DNA of 64,000 bases from Clitopilus passeckerianus (GCA_944990035.1 CALYLX010000054.1:124001-188000); one strand, 5' to 3'; counted from the first letter of the stretch, positions 32,218-44,602 are shown. A program made the numbers and translations. Notes: generated from the sequence alone by a model not told the origin.

Positions 32218-35200
32218 ATGTCATGGAAGCTCAACTTTGATCAGGTCCCCCCTGCCGCTCAAGGTACAGCCATCTCTGTCAATGACCTACAAACGAGTTC
32301 CTTACGCAAATACGTAGGTGCGCGGATTGAGGAGGTCTCCGACGAACCCAACAGCAACGACACACCAAGCGCCGAAATCTTGGCCCCTTCGAGCATAGGC
32401 GTGAAACCCCTACCAAAACTACCAAGGCGACAAGACCCTTTCGCTGCCACCTCTCACAACGCCAACTCTTCCATTCCTCATCCCAAATCTAGAGATAACG
32501 AATTGAGGGGTGCCAATTATCCCCTACCCAGACCTTCTCGTGCCAATACCGCTACACTGAACGATATCTCAACCCCTCCCCGACCCTCCCGCGCTAACGC
32601 CGCCTTGATGAACGATAAGCTCCCTCCCGCCGGACCTTCTCGTTCCAGTAATCTCATCCTGGGCGATATCTCCCCCGCTCAGGGTGGCCTCAGTGATCAA
32701 TGGGAGTTCGCCGAGAAACTCTCAGATTCTTACCAAGTTGACCAGAAGGACAGTTCTCCAGGGAAACGGTCAAACGCTATCCCTAGTAATACGAACCCTA
32801 CCAAGTCCGCGGGATCCAGTAGGTGGGGCTTTGGATGGGGAACCCGGAGGAAGCAGGAAGAGGAAGACGTCGAGGCTGAGCAGGCACCATCGACCGATTT
32901 ACTTTCTCAACCCACCATATTCTTCGCGGGTCATTTTCGACGGAATCACTCACAGAGTAGCCAAGGGAGCAATGCGAGCGACTACACAATACCCAAATAT
33001 TCCATGAGGGACTCGGACCTATTTCCCGTATCAACTGCGCCCGGTTCCTCAAGACGGCACCTCCATCGCAACACCTCCACAGTTACCCTTGTTGGATCCG
33101 CGTTAGAAAGCAAATTGAATACAACCGAATCGGTCCGGCAGCACTATGACACGCTTGACCGGTTGAAGGCCCTTCGGAAACTCATGGCTCATGAGAAGCT
33201 CGACTACTAGTCAGTTCATCTGCTCATATCGCCCTACAAAACTCTCACTGCTCGATAGCCTTATCCCTAATGAGGATGCTCATGGATCTGACACCATGGC
33301 TGACAGTGATCAAAGAAGGCAATATATGACTTCGTGGGCCCATCCCTTCTTGAAACGTCAAACCCGCCACTGATTCGGAATGTAGATTCTACGGTTCTTC
33401 TGGTGATGCAGTGGTTTCCATGAAAAATGCTTACTTGTTTGTCGACGCGCGTTGGCCTCAAGCTGTACGTATTGTGGACCGACACTGGACCGTTATGCAA
33501 ACGGGTCGAGCTGGTCAGCCAAAGGACTGGGTAGAATGGGTCGTGGTATGTTTTTGAGGCTTTTCTTCGGTGCCGCCACAGCTCAGCGTAGCGTGCGCAG
33601 AGTCGAGCGAAGGCCTTCAGGATTGGCGTAGATGCTCGCATGATTTCTCATAGGGCAGCTCAACATCTTTCTAGTCAATTGGACAAGGAATCAAAGCTAG
33701 TCTTTCCCCCACAGAATCTGGTCGATCTGATTTGGAAGACCAAGCCTACCAGATCATCGGCGCCAGTATATATACACCCTATTGAATTCTCCGGAAGGTT
33801 ACATTCATCTGTCTTGCCCAAAAATTATTCATTCGATGATCAGGTGTCAGCGCAAATACCAAGCTACGGGAGTTGAGGGAATGGATCCGATCGCAGCGCG
33901 CTTCTACCCCATCGTATTCGAAAACCGCGCCCACACCGCAAGAGGTCCATACGGGGACTCTAATATCCTCTCTTCCGGCCATTGGTGAGCCAACATCTCC
34001 TTTCACTCTTTCCTCTATATTCAAGGTGCTTCCAGCCTGGCTTCTCAACCTTCGTGGACGTGACATTCCCTTCAACACCCATTTCCATGCTTACCTATTT
34101 GTTGGGCTGGACAAGGCCGTGATTTTTGTGGAACCAAGCAAACTATCTGGAGAGATAGCAGGTTACCTGAAGAAACTGGGCGTGAAGACGAAAGAGTACT
34201 TTGACGTTTGGGCATTCCTACGAAAGCGGGAATGGGGGGAGGGGAGGGTGTGTTATTTCTGTTGGTCCCTTGTTGTGGCCCATGTTCAAAAATTTCAGAT
34301 CCTGATATTCCCGGAAACCTCGTATGCCACTTCGCTCATGCTCACGCATTTTCGGTACACTATCATTCCGTCCTACTTGGACGCTACGAGAGCTTCCAAG
34401 AATGAGGTTGAAGTGGAAGGGCTGAAAAGGGCAAATCTACGCGACGGAGCATCCTTCGTAAGTGTAGACTAAAACAGACCAGAGTACTACTACTCAAATG
34501 TTTCCTACGCTGCACAGGTTCGGTTTTTGGCATGGCTTGATTCCAAGCTTCATGATGGCCATGGGATCACCGAATGGGAGGCGTCAAGTAGGTTGACGGA
34601 GTACAGGAAGCAGAATAAACACTTCGTATGGCTCGCCTACACCCCGATTTCCGCTTCGGGTCCCAATACTGCCCTTCCGGGTTATACACCTTCTAGAACC
34701 GCGGCACTAACGATTGGGCGTGCTACTCCATATCTCAAGTAAGACCATACCAACTCAGCTTATAACAACGCTGACGTCCCGGCTTGTTTAGCGATTCTGG
34801 AGGGAGGTATCAAGATGGTGATTGCGATACTAGTCGCACGCTTATCTTTGGCCGACCAACAGCAGAGATGTGCGAAGCATATACACGTGTATTGCAATGC
34901 CATGTCAGTTTTCCGCGCTCCGTCAAGCTACGAGAAGTGCTAATTTGGACACCCCAGATTGCTATAGATAGTGCAGTATACCCTGAGGGTACATCAAGCC
35001 GCCAACTAGACGTGCTTTCACACCAAGCTGTACATAAAGGCGATTCTAAGTATATGGTGAGCAGCACTCTGCGGTCAAACGTTCAAGCCCTCCATCTAAA
35101 CATTGGTCTAGCATGGTGGATCCGGCCCATTCTTAATCGCACACAATGCCCCTCAGGGTATTTCAAGAGATGCTCCCTTAATGCCAGGCTACGTCATCGC

Positions 35201-35628
35201 GAACGAAGCTGGTTTCTGTAAGTAAAGATGCTTACATTGAGTTTTTACCTTCACTAACAAGACGGTCATGACAGACCTCGAGGGCAACTGGGGAATTAGT
35301 ATTAAATCCACCCTTCTGGTAGCGCGAACTATGGTAAGCTGATATCACGAATCAAATTCTTCGAGAGGAACCTAACGTCCCTTTCTATATCGGAAAGGCT
35401 GGTCTCGGCTTTGAGCGGCTAGCTTGTGTGCCAATACAGACACGCATGGTCAAGGAGAGCCTGTTGACGAAGCAAGAAAAAGCATGGCTCAAGGTGACAA
35501 CAGACTCGTTGTTTCTAAGGTAGCCACTGAACTATGATCAGGACCATAACCAACAGTGCTGGGACAAACTGAAGCCCCTTCTCCAGGACGACAAGCGCGC
35601 TTTGAAATGGCTCAAACGTCAGTTATAG
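32218..35628 (+). CDS. Xaa-Pro aminopeptidase homologue (M24B), predicted inactive
   Basis: Fourteen exons with consistent phases give 902 residues (32218-33209, 33259-33333, 33386-33545, 33601-33797, 33851-33984, 34036-34247, 34299-34457, 34518-34738, 34792-34903, 34958-35056, 35112-35217, 35275-35333, 35398-35493, 35542-35628). About 300 disordered residues, with three imperfect repeats of PRPSRANxAxLND, precede a creatinase/aminopeptidase-P fold (IPNEDAHGSD, FYGSSGDAVVS, AWLLNLRGRDIPFN, ISASGPNTALPGYTP). Of the five M24 metal ligands, both Asp remain (NDSGG and CDTSR) and one Glu remains (NEAGFY). The His of HGTGH is lost (YMHGGSGPF, with a short deletion), and the last Glu is Lys (GISIKST for the usual IES). 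The C-terminal FERLACVPIQTRMVKES is conserved. The frame is uninterrupted, so this may be a pseudo-enzyme. Confidence 0.85.
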
Positions 35629-35846
35629 CTAGAGACTTCACGAGCTTCCCGTAGCGTCCACAAAGACCGGCACCGGGACCTATATAAGGACCGGTTTATG
35701 TTTATTCTTACCTACATTTTAGGTGTAATTCGGATTACCGCTTTACTTATGTCGGAGGCCCAACTTGAACGTCGGGTTGGGGTCGGGCCGGTGGGCCTGG
35801 CGGTCGCGCTCTCTTCAGTTTCCTCCATCAACGTGAACGGGTTGCA

Positions 35847-35998
35847 GCCCGTTTGAGCGTGGCCAAAGGACTGCTTAAGCGCCGAAGATCTAATCCATTC
35901 CTCAAGGAGGATAAATGGGCTTAATGCATGGAATGCACGTGTCCTAATAAGCTGTATTAGGGCCCAGGGTCGAGGCGGCTAAGCGCTCAGAACCTTCA
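35847..35998 (+). repeat. 5'-flanking repeat, copy B
   Basis: Second copy of the ~150-bp block found at 30626-30780, in the same orientation, ending at the ATG of the PAH1 gene. It begins TTTGAGCGTGGCCAAAGGAC and continues CTTAAGCGCCGAAGATCTAA; the spacing differs by small indels. Confidence 0.7.
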
Positions 35999-36420
35999 AT
36001 GCAGACCCTATCATCCCCCAGCACCAGCAATGTCGGGAGCGGTGGAAGCTTAGAGCCCGGCCGTCAGAACGCAAGGGATGCGTTAAATTACCTAGATGCT
36101 GTCAAGGTGCAGTTTCAAGAGAGGCCAGCGGTGTACAATGAGTTTCTGGATATCATGAAGGACTTCCACACCTCCTCGTACGTGACTTCTCTCTCAAAAA
36201 TCGACCCTCTGAACCTGAAGTAATACATAGCCTCGACACCATCGGATGCATGCAACGCGTCTCGCGCCTTTTTCATGGCCATCCACTGCTCATTGAAGGC
36301 TTCAACACGTTTTTACCTGCTGATTACGGGATCCATATATCTCAAGACCCCCACGACTCCAACACTATCACACTCGTCGCACCTTCCGGAACGACCACTC
36401 TAGATACGACGCCCGCCTAG
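35999..36420 (+). CDS. Stand-alone Sin3-type PAH1 domain protein
   Basis: Two exons (35999-36177 and 36231-36420) encode only 122 residues. Nearly all is a paired amphipathic helix of the first Sin3 type: [33 protein letters not shown], then [31 protein letters not shown], and a [12 protein letters not shown] tail. In Sin3, a scaffold of >1,000 residues, PAH domains bind short helices of DNA-bound repressors and recruit the Rpd3 deacetylase. Here PAH2-PAH4 and the deacetylase-binding region are absent; a TAG follows directly. The frame is clean and the intron canonical. It could act as a competitor for PAH1 partners, or be the 5' remnant of a copied Sin3 gene. It has the same upstream repeat as the gene at 30781. 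Confidence 0.8.
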
Positions 36421-37090
36421 GCAGACATTCTCGGATCCCATGCGGCGAAACCAACTTACCCCGGACCTGTGGGAAGGAATAAAGTTAGGAGGGCTCTCGA
36501 TCAAGATTACGAGGGGAACGGGGAGAAGGGTGTGCTTGGGAAGAGGAACCGGGCATCATCCAGAGTTTTTATATCTGTAGCGGTTCTTTATATAACGTGC
36601 TTCTTTTGAAACACACAACTACGATGAATACAAATACTCACTCTATACCAAGTGTCCGGCACCAAGCCGGATACATGCTCAATACAGCATTGGGAGCCTG
36701 AGTATATACCAGTAAAACGGGTCCCTGTTGTCGTGCTCATCAGGTACAAAGAGCAGAGGCTGCCCGTACTGTATACTGGAAGAAATTTGCCTCGTTATTG
36801 CTCCATTGTGGAGCCACGAGCGGGAAGACACCTCCTGCGCAGCCAATGCGCCGCAGCTAATCTGATCATTCGGTGCATTGCAGGGCCAGCGGCTCAGTGA
36901 ATCAGCCTTTCTCCGAGCCTCATCAGGGTTTCTTTGTGTATTAAGATGCAGAGGCCCTAGCAAGGTCTCTTCCTTCAAGTTGGGAGCTCACTGCTGCGAA
37001 CGACTCATGGGTTTGGGGTGAGGAATCACACGAACAGGACCGAAAGCGTCGGAAGCGTAAATTTCTGCGCAAACATGAAAAATCTGCAGA
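36421..37090. other. Intergenic, no gene recognised
   Basis: No convincing coding sequence follows the PAH1 stop; the continuing frame loses Sin3 similarity. It probably contains the 3' ends of two convergent genes. Confidence 0.4.
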
Positions 37091-39485
37091 TTACTGCTTG
37101 ACGCCCAAAAACATCAAACCCCTCTTCGCCAGCTCCACCTCCGTCTCCAGCTCCCTCGCATCCTGCGCCGTCCATCTAACCTCCTTCCCATCCTTTCCAC
37201 TAGTGGAGGCGATCTGCTCCGGACTCATACCGCTCCTGACCAAACTCTCAAATGCGTTCTTCCTCTGGTTGAGAGCGGACATGGCCCGAGGGTCAGAGTG
37301 GCCCGTGAAGATGATGAACGCGGTCTTGGGAGGAAGTGAAGCGTGGATTGCTTTGAGGTGCGAATTCAAATTCGTCAGAGTCGTCCCAAACTCTTCCGGA
37401 TCCGGCGCAGCAGCAGCAGCAATCCCAGCCGTTTGTGGCGGGGGAGCGTCCGATCCCTGCCTGGGCGTCGTCCACCCCGACACATCCGCCAACCTCATCA
37501 ACCTCCCAAACACGAAATGGTGACTCTGCACTGTATCAGCCACACCCTTCACGACCTCCTCATCACTCGTACACGCCACCGCACTGGTGGCTTTACTCCC
37601 ATGCATCGCAGAAGGGTTCCCGAAATCCACAACTGCGCTTCGTATGCTCCCTTTATCACCCGCTGCACCCGCAGCTCGCCTCGTAGCCCTCCCCATCCTC
37701 TCGAACAGACTCTCCACGTCGTTCTTAAACTCCCCCCATCCAGGTGGGTTCTCCATCTTCTTCTGCAGAAGCTCGACACACGCCCGTGCGTCCTCCTCAG
37801 GGTCATGTCCGCCCTCGCCACGCATCTGGATTTCCCGGGCGCACCATTTCTTGGTGAGCCATGCCAACCCGGGCTTTAAAGGCCGGCCGCGTGGGTGGTG
37901 GAAGAGCAGGGCGGTGTCGATGCAGTATGGGTGACAGATTTTGAGCGCACGTAGGTCGGATTCTAGGGAATGGCCTAAGAGGATTGGAGTGGGTGGGGTT
38001 TGGGTTTGTTGATCGGGAGTAGAGGAGGTAGATGAGGTGCGGAAAGGGTTCGCTGGAGGAGGAGAGGGAGAGAGGAGGGACATTATGTGTTTTTGGACTT
38101 CGGTATGGGTAGTTGTTACGGATGCGAGAGCTTCTGGGGTGATTCCTGACCACCTTGTGAGGTAATCGACGATTGGTTTAGCAGGTCTGACGAGCTGGTC
38201 GTAAACGATGTTCCCAGAGTAGAAGTCGATCACTGAGACTCTAGCTAGTTCTTTTCCATCTTCTGTGAGGCACTAAGATGGTTGTCAGTCATGTTTTTTG
38301 TTGGACCTCAGATGGACCTACCATTTCACAATCAATGGCGTACACCTTCTGCCGTATCCCTCCATCCTTCCCTTCGTTCTTGGTATTCGGCTCTGGAGTC
38401 TCCGCCCAACCCTCAGACTTCTGGAAGACGTCCGCCAGATACGAAGGTACGGGATAATCGTTTTCAACCATTTGTTCCACAGTCAACATGTACTGTTTCG
38501 GGTCTTTCGAATTGGTGGTGGATTCTGCTATTTGCCAGACGCAATCAGACTCCGCCTAAACCTCGTAAGAGAAGAACAAGAAACTCACAAGCTAACCTTT
38601 TGGCGATCCTTCTCTTCTTCTCTTCACCACTAATTGGCGTCTGGAAGAATGCGCTGAGCACGCTATGCATCCTGGTAGCGTCTCCAGGTGCACGTGTAGG
38701 GCAAGCATGGCTGAAAGTGGCTGCGATAAAAGGTACATTGGGCTGTGGCCCAGCTTCAGGTGTGCGTGGGAGAAGAGGAATGGAGATGGGGATGTTGGGG
38801 CTAACAGTTGACGAAGTGGGGAGTGGGGGTAAGGAGAGAACAGTGGGCGTCAGTCCTGGGACAAGAATTGCGACGACGCGCTCTATGATATTGACGTTCT
38901 AATACAAGCAGGATGGTGATCAGTTTCAATTGCTTGAGTGGGAGATAATGAATAAGGAGGCCTACATCTATACGGAGCCAGTTCGGAGGAGGAGCATCTG
39001 CAATGATGTGTAGGATAAGGTCCCGAATGTCCTGTTGAATTGAATCGTTAAGCGGTTGGACTGGCATAACTAGAAAGGCCATACCTCGATGCCAATAGCA
39101 TGATTCCTCTTGACAATCTCCGCATTATTATACATGAACCGAGGTTGAGCAGCCTATCCGTGGGGTAGGTTATAGGCCAGCGGTTCTCAACGTGAAAGAA
39201 GAGAACACACACAGCTTCAATCTTCTTCGCCTTTTTCTGTTTTCGCTTCTGGGCTTTCGTAATAGCCGCCGTTGTACTTGGACTGGAGATGAATGTCTCT
39301 TGCGCCGTTGGCACTCTTTGTACACTTATCTCCAAGGTCTGCTTTTTCTTCTTCTCGACAACAGTCCAACCTCCATCATCGTTCAAAGCAGAATCGCCAG
39401 GCATGCTCGTACTGTTGCTGGTAATTTTCGCCTTCTTCACCTGAAGAGTGTCTTCGGAAGGTGGTGAAAGATGCTGCCTCTTCAT
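37091..39485 (-). CDS. REX1: RNA exonuclease Rex1/REXO1-like (DEDDh)
   Basis: Six exons (39485-39213, 39153-39085, 39031-38966, 38898-38589, 38527-38322, 38272-37091) give about 701 residues. A basic N-terminus (KRKQKKAKKIE) is followed by a conserved helical region (MYNNAEIVKRNHAIGIEDI, FIAATFSHACPTR). The exonuclease core has ExoI YAIDCEM split from CLTEDGKELARVS by an intron, ExoII GHSLESDLRAL, and ExoIII HDPEEDARACVELL, which supply the DEDDh acidic residues and His. The C-terminal region (IIFTGHSDPRAMSALNQRK) is typical of fungal Rex1. In yeast Rex1 trims the 3' ends of 5S rRNA and tRNAs in the nucleus. The ATG at 39485 was chosen as the first in-frame ATG. Confidence 0.9.
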
Positions 39486-39751
39486 ATTCAATTTCTGCAG
39501 CTCTTCACGGTTTCAATCTTGTCGGTGAAGTTATAAGGATGGGCGAGCTGGTTCTTTAGTTCATGGTTGCGGGAGGCCAACTCTGTACTTGTGGCTGTGC
39601 AAAAATAACATCAAGGATAAGCTGGAGACGTTAGCGCCTTCAGCGCTTAATTCAGGCCAACAAATCCCTGAAAGAAACGCGAAACATTTCTCAAGTGACG
39701 ATGGAATAATTCTGTATTATCTCTGAGTGGAACGAATAGCGAAATCACGAA

Positions 39752-42304
39752 TTACAAAACATAAATAAAATCCTCATTCTTCAAATCCGTCAAATCGAAG
39801 AACGCCTGATCATTCTCAGCAACGCCCTCGCGACCTTTCTCGGCCCTACTCTGCTTCTCCAGCGATATATCCACCAAGTCAGCTTTCTTGCCAAGGCTTA
39901 TACGAGTTTTCTTGTGTTGGTGGTTTCGGAATGTCAGATACGCAGCGGTAACTCTGAGAAGTATCTTTAGGTCAATAACCAGTCAAGGGTACGAAGTCGG
40001 GAGGCAGCTCACAGGGTAAGAACGGAGAGGGCAATCCAGCATATCAAACTAGAGATTAGACCATTGCGGTAGTATGGCTTGTCTTCGGTTTTGTATAGCA
40101 GAGGACCAACGATCTATTGAATGAAACGTCGGCATCCGTCTTTGAAACGGCCGGAAAGACACGAATCTTACGTTCCCGGCACATTGAGCAACAAAAACAA
40201 GGCCAGTGGTACAAAGTTTCTTGGTATGGCCTGCCGTATTTTGGGAGCTCCAGGTGTAGAGCATAGGTTCTACACGATCATCAGGGGTAGGTTCAACTCC
40301 ACCAAATGCAATGACATACGCAAAGCTGTGAAGAAGGACAACTACAACAGGAAAGGATGATGAGCAACGATCTTGCTTCGCAGCTACGGGAACAAGAACC
40401 TACCACATAATAACACCCTAGTAATGTATTTCTCTCCTCCGCGCCTCTTCCTACATTCAACAACGCAGCGGCCCCAGCAATGGGCGGAAGGCTCAGTGCA
40501 AACACCACAGGCCACTTAAGCTTGATTTTCGTCGAGACAAAGGCAGAGATGATAGTGATAATAACTTGGAAGGCCGCAAAGGGGATGTTGAAGAGGATGG
40601 AATGAAACTGGTTGAAGCCGAAGCCTTCTGCCAACCGACGCGAGTTTGGGTGAGAATGGGGGTGGATTCGGGGAAAGGAGAGTACTAACGGATGATGAGA
40701 GGTCCAAAGGTACCGATCCCACCGCTTGGGACGCTAGAATGGAACGACGCAGAAGGTTTAATCAGAGGATGGGTTTGAGAATGGGAAGTGACGTACGCGC
40801 AGACGAAGAGAAGAAGGAACCAGAGATACGTCTTAGGGTCCATCAAGAGTTCCCAGACCTGCTCCCATTTCCAGACCTTCGATTCTGTTCCCTGTTGGTT
40901 CGGGTCAATTAGGGGAAGAGTACTTTTCAAAGCTGCTGGACCTTACCTGATTATTTGCACGAAGTCTTTCCAGGGCAACAAACTTCTCCTCTTTCTTCAG
41001 AAACTTGGCTTTCGTTGGAGAATCCGGAAGAATAAGCCTTTGATAGATGAAGGAAATCAAAACTCCAATCAATCTGGTAATAGTGGGGGGTAATTACAGG
41101 ACGGCCGGGGAGCAGACGATAGTCAGCAATCCGATGAAGAGGAAAATAACCTATGAAGCGGGTGGCGTGAGCAACAAATGGCGCGAAGCCGTTAGAACCT
41201 GCGGGTACTTGCCTGATAAGGATGGAGAGATCCTTTGATGTGACCTAAACCCCACGCAAGAAGGGATCCAACCTAGAGAATGCTAAGTATCACCGAGAAT
41301 AGGAACCAAACACAAAACTGCTCACCATGCCAGTAACACCGTTCATAGCGTACCATAATGATAAACGCATGGTTTGTTCTCGGCGGCGCCACCACTACAG
41401 AAAATGGGTACAGCTTGATACCAGACTCATTATCTATCGTGCTTACCATCTGAGTAATCGTGATGAACGCAGGAGCTGTAGGGAGTATCAAGAGAATATA
41501 TGAGAGACCGAGACAACTCCTTGGATCGTAGGTCGAAACTCACCAACAGTAGCCTCAAATATTCCCAAGAAAAACCTCGAAGCGATGAGACCACTGAAGT
41601 TCTTCGCTGCGGACATTGAAGAGACCACAACGCCCCACATCAGGACATGGAAAAACACTATGAATTGGGTCCAATCAGCTTCAGTGGAGTATGCAGTCGA
41701 CATACATACTGACAATACTTCGCAACGGGAAGCTTGACCAGCAAGTACGACGAGATGGGTTGCCAAATGAGCTGAGCCACATAAACAATGCTGCTCAGCC
41801 AGCTGTACTGAGAGCCAACCAGACCTAATCGGACAATCCTCAGCTTACAGCATATTAGTCTACTGAGCAGTGGGCGAACCTGTCTCTTCAATAATCCCAA
41901 AAACCGAAGTGTACGAGAGCGATGATCTGGAGTAAGGATATTTTAGCTCAATGTCTAATTATCTTGGAAAAATCCACGTACTTATCCAACTGCTGCAAGA
42001 AATACACCAGAAGCATGACAGGCATGACCCATCTGTCAATTTTCCTCAACACCGTTCTGTCCTCCTCACTTATCTCCCTAGCACCCGCAACGCCCGAACT
42101 TTCATCGACCTCGTTAAGCACTTCAAGCGCAGCGTCAGCTCCTTTCTGGATCCCAATTCTGGGACGCCTCGGTGTATCCTTCGGCGGGGCATCAGAGAAG
42201 GTGCTATCCACATCCTTCACGACAGAGGACGAAATAGAGGAAGCGCGTTGGGGCTGGGTTGTGCCAGGGGGAAGTTGCGACTGAGAAGTTGGTCCCGACG
42301 CCAT
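39752..42304 (-). CDS. MFS transporter, Dal5/allantoate-permease-like (anion:cation symporter family)
   Basis: About ten exons. Exon 1 (42304-41982) has a disordered N-terminus, then WVMPVMLLVYFLQQLDK, where an intron splits the Lys codon and SSLSYTSVFGI follows, which is the first helix and loop of Dal5-type carriers. Further features are SQYSWLSSIVYVAQLIWQP, the helix WGVVVSSMSAAKNFSGLIAS with RFFLGIFEA, and the WWRRREQTMRLSLWYAMNG stretch characteristic of the family. The C-terminus is cytosolic and polar (LTFRNHQHKKTR .. DFIYVL). Members carry allantoate, nicotinate, pantothenate or similar anions at the plasma membrane; the substrate cannot be told from sequence. Internal exon borders between 39.96 and 41.9 kb were not all fixed. 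Confidence 0.85.
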
Positions 42305-42770
42305 TTCTATACCTCAGTTCTTCTCTGGAGTATCCTCGTATTATACCGACTTCGAAATACGCGTTCCGTTTAAAGCGGGCCCTGCATTCTGGAGCACTGT
42401 CAATGTGATTTCCCCAGAAGTTCTATCTCGCAGAAGGGCGCGTGACCCGCCTTCGAATCAGCAGGTCAGTCCACATGTCTGTATGTCATCATTACAAGAA
42501 GCTCAGTGCCAGGGATGTATAGCAGTGAAAACAGCCATTGGTTATGGGAAGAAACAACCCGATGTTCGCACTTGCAGGATTACATAGGACTTGCGCGGCC
42601 CGGCGGTCCGCCTTCATAACAGTGACCACCTCCCTAAGAACCACAATGAGCGAAAGACGGAAGCGCAGATATCATTTCACTAAGCACCTAATTGTCTTCT
42701 ACATCCTGAATATCAGATCTCCAACTTTCCTATCCTCCTTCAAAGTAATACCGAGCCATCGGCAAAAGTC
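42305..42770. other. Divergent promoter region
   Basis: The 466 bp between the minus-strand transporter and the plus-strand oxidoreductase have no coding features. They probably hold both promoters. Confidence 0.4.
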
Positions 42771-44406
42771 ATGGCAGAATCCCAACCTTCTGTCTTCAGA
42801 AGCGAGAGAATCGCAATCGTAGGCACTGGTTCTAGAGCAGCGATGTTCATCCGCGGAATCGTCGCCCGTTCCCGCTCTTCCCTATCCTCCCCACCCTCTT
42901 CCTCCCCGAGAGTCGTCGCATTCTGCGAACCCAACTCCATCCGTGCAGCATACTACAACTCCCTCCTCGCCTCCCTCGTCTCTGAGTCCCCCGAGGCCTC
43001 TTCGCAAACTCTTCAAGTCCCAGTGTACACTCCCGAATCCTTCGAGGAGATGTTGGAAAAGGAAGACGTGGACACCGTAGTTGTGTGTTGCGTTGACAGC
43101 GAGCACGACGGGTATATCGTCAAGGCATTGGAGTTGGGAGGTGCGAGGGTGAAGACAGGAGGGAAGAAAGTGAGAGTGATCACTGAGAAGCCGATGACGA
43201 CGGATGTGGATAAGTGTAGGCGGATCCTGGAGGCATGTAAAAAGACGGGTTTGGGGGTTGAGGTGACGTTCAACTATCGGTATAACCCCGTTCACGAGCT
43301 CGTGAAGCGGACCATCGCAAACGGTGAAATTGGAGAAGGTATGTGGGAGTCCGATCCATTCCCTCAGCGGGCACAGACTGATGTTGAACATTTTTTTTCA
43401 GTCATATCGGTCCACTTCGAATGGCTCCTCGACACCGTCCACGGTGCAGACTACTTCCGAAGATGGCACAGGCAGAAATCTTCCTCGGGAGGTTTGATGG
43501 TCCACAAATCCGGACACCACTTCGACCTTGTCAATTGGTGGATTGCCGCTCACCCAGTAACTGTTGCGGGCTTAGGCAAGTTGGGATTCTATGGAAGAGA
43601 GAATGGAGAGAAGAATGGATGGGGAAAGGGAAGGCAGTGGGAGAGGGCGAGAGGCGTGGACGGGGCGAAGGAAGACCGATGGAACGTTGATTTGGACGGG
43701 AAGGATGGAGATGGAGGTACGTTGAAGAAGTTGTACGGCGATGCAGAAGAGGAGGACGGGTATTACAGGGACCAGAACGTGCGTTTGCATTTTTCGGTAG
43801 GGAGGCGACGCTCATTTACTACCAGGTCTTCGGTTCTGGAATCGAAATTGAAGACGACATGAGCGTGCTAGTCAAGTACAACACTGGTGCAACACTGACC
43901 TACCACCTGGTTCGGCCTGATCTCCATCTAAGCTTGCGTTGTGCTTATTCGTCTTTTAGACAGCGTACTCTCCATGGGAAGGCTACCGTGTCATGTTCAA
44001 CGGTTCTCTTGGCCGACTCGAGCTCGAGGTAGTCGAATCCACCCATCGGGATCCACCCTCCGCCTCTAAATCGGATTCGATGGACGGCCTCATCCACGGC
44101 AACCAAGCCCTCCCCAACGCAGGCGGCGTATCCGTGACCCTTCAGAAACTATGGGAGAAGCCAATCAAGCTGCCCATAGTCGTCGAACATGCTGCACATG
44201 GAGGTGGGGACGTGAGAATGTTGAACGCATTGTTTGGGCCCATTGACACCAGCAAGCATCCCGAGAATGTGCAAACTGGAGACGCGGAGAAGCAGAGTGC
44301 GAACGAGAGGGATGGTGCCATGGCGTTGGCGGTCGGGCTAATGGCAAATGAGAGTTTCAAAACGGGGAGGTTCGTCCCCTTAGAGGACTTGAGTTTGCCC
44401 TTGTAA
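42771..44406 (+). CDS. Gfo/Idh/MocA-family NAD(P)-dependent oxidoreductase
   Basis: Four exons (42771-43338, 43402-43778, 43826-43909, 43960-44406) give 491 residues. The N-terminus is a Rossmann fold with a glycine-rich loop (RIAIVGTGSRAAMFIRG). It continues with VDTVVVCCVDSEHDGYIVKA, the family's EKPMTTD motif carrying the catalytic-region lysine, and the second-domain segment GGLMVHKSGHHFDLVNWWI. An insert rich in charge and glycine (around 43600-43770) is specific to this protein. Members oxidise or reduce sugars, inositols and related polyols; the substrate cannot be predicted. The long His-containing segment after the Rossmann fold and the length resemble a fungal subgroup of unknown substrate. 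The start has a clean ATG and no upstream in-frame alternative. Confidence 0.88.
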
Positions 44407-44580
44407 TTGCTATGTTCATCGCCTGTGAAGCATTAAGAATTTAAATCGTTGCCTAAAGCCTGTAACATCTTCTAAAAGTCTGTTTCCGTTGTGTTGCCAC
44501 AGGCATCTAGACTTGAATAGGTCCAGATATTAAGTGTATAACCCATGCTTTTGCGTGATGAGTGCTGTTGGTTTGTGTTA

Positions 44581-44602
44581 TGGTGGTGGTGGTGGTGGTG
44601 GT
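44581..44602 (+). repeat. (TGG)n microsatellite
   Basis: Seven TGG units in a row in the 3' flank of the oxidoreductase gene, outside any recognised coding exon. Confidence 0.9.

Noticed and set aside
36421..36600. Continuation of Sin3 downstream of the PAH1 gene
   Set aside because: A TAG ends the frame and the downstream translation no longer resembles the Sin3 linker or PAH2.
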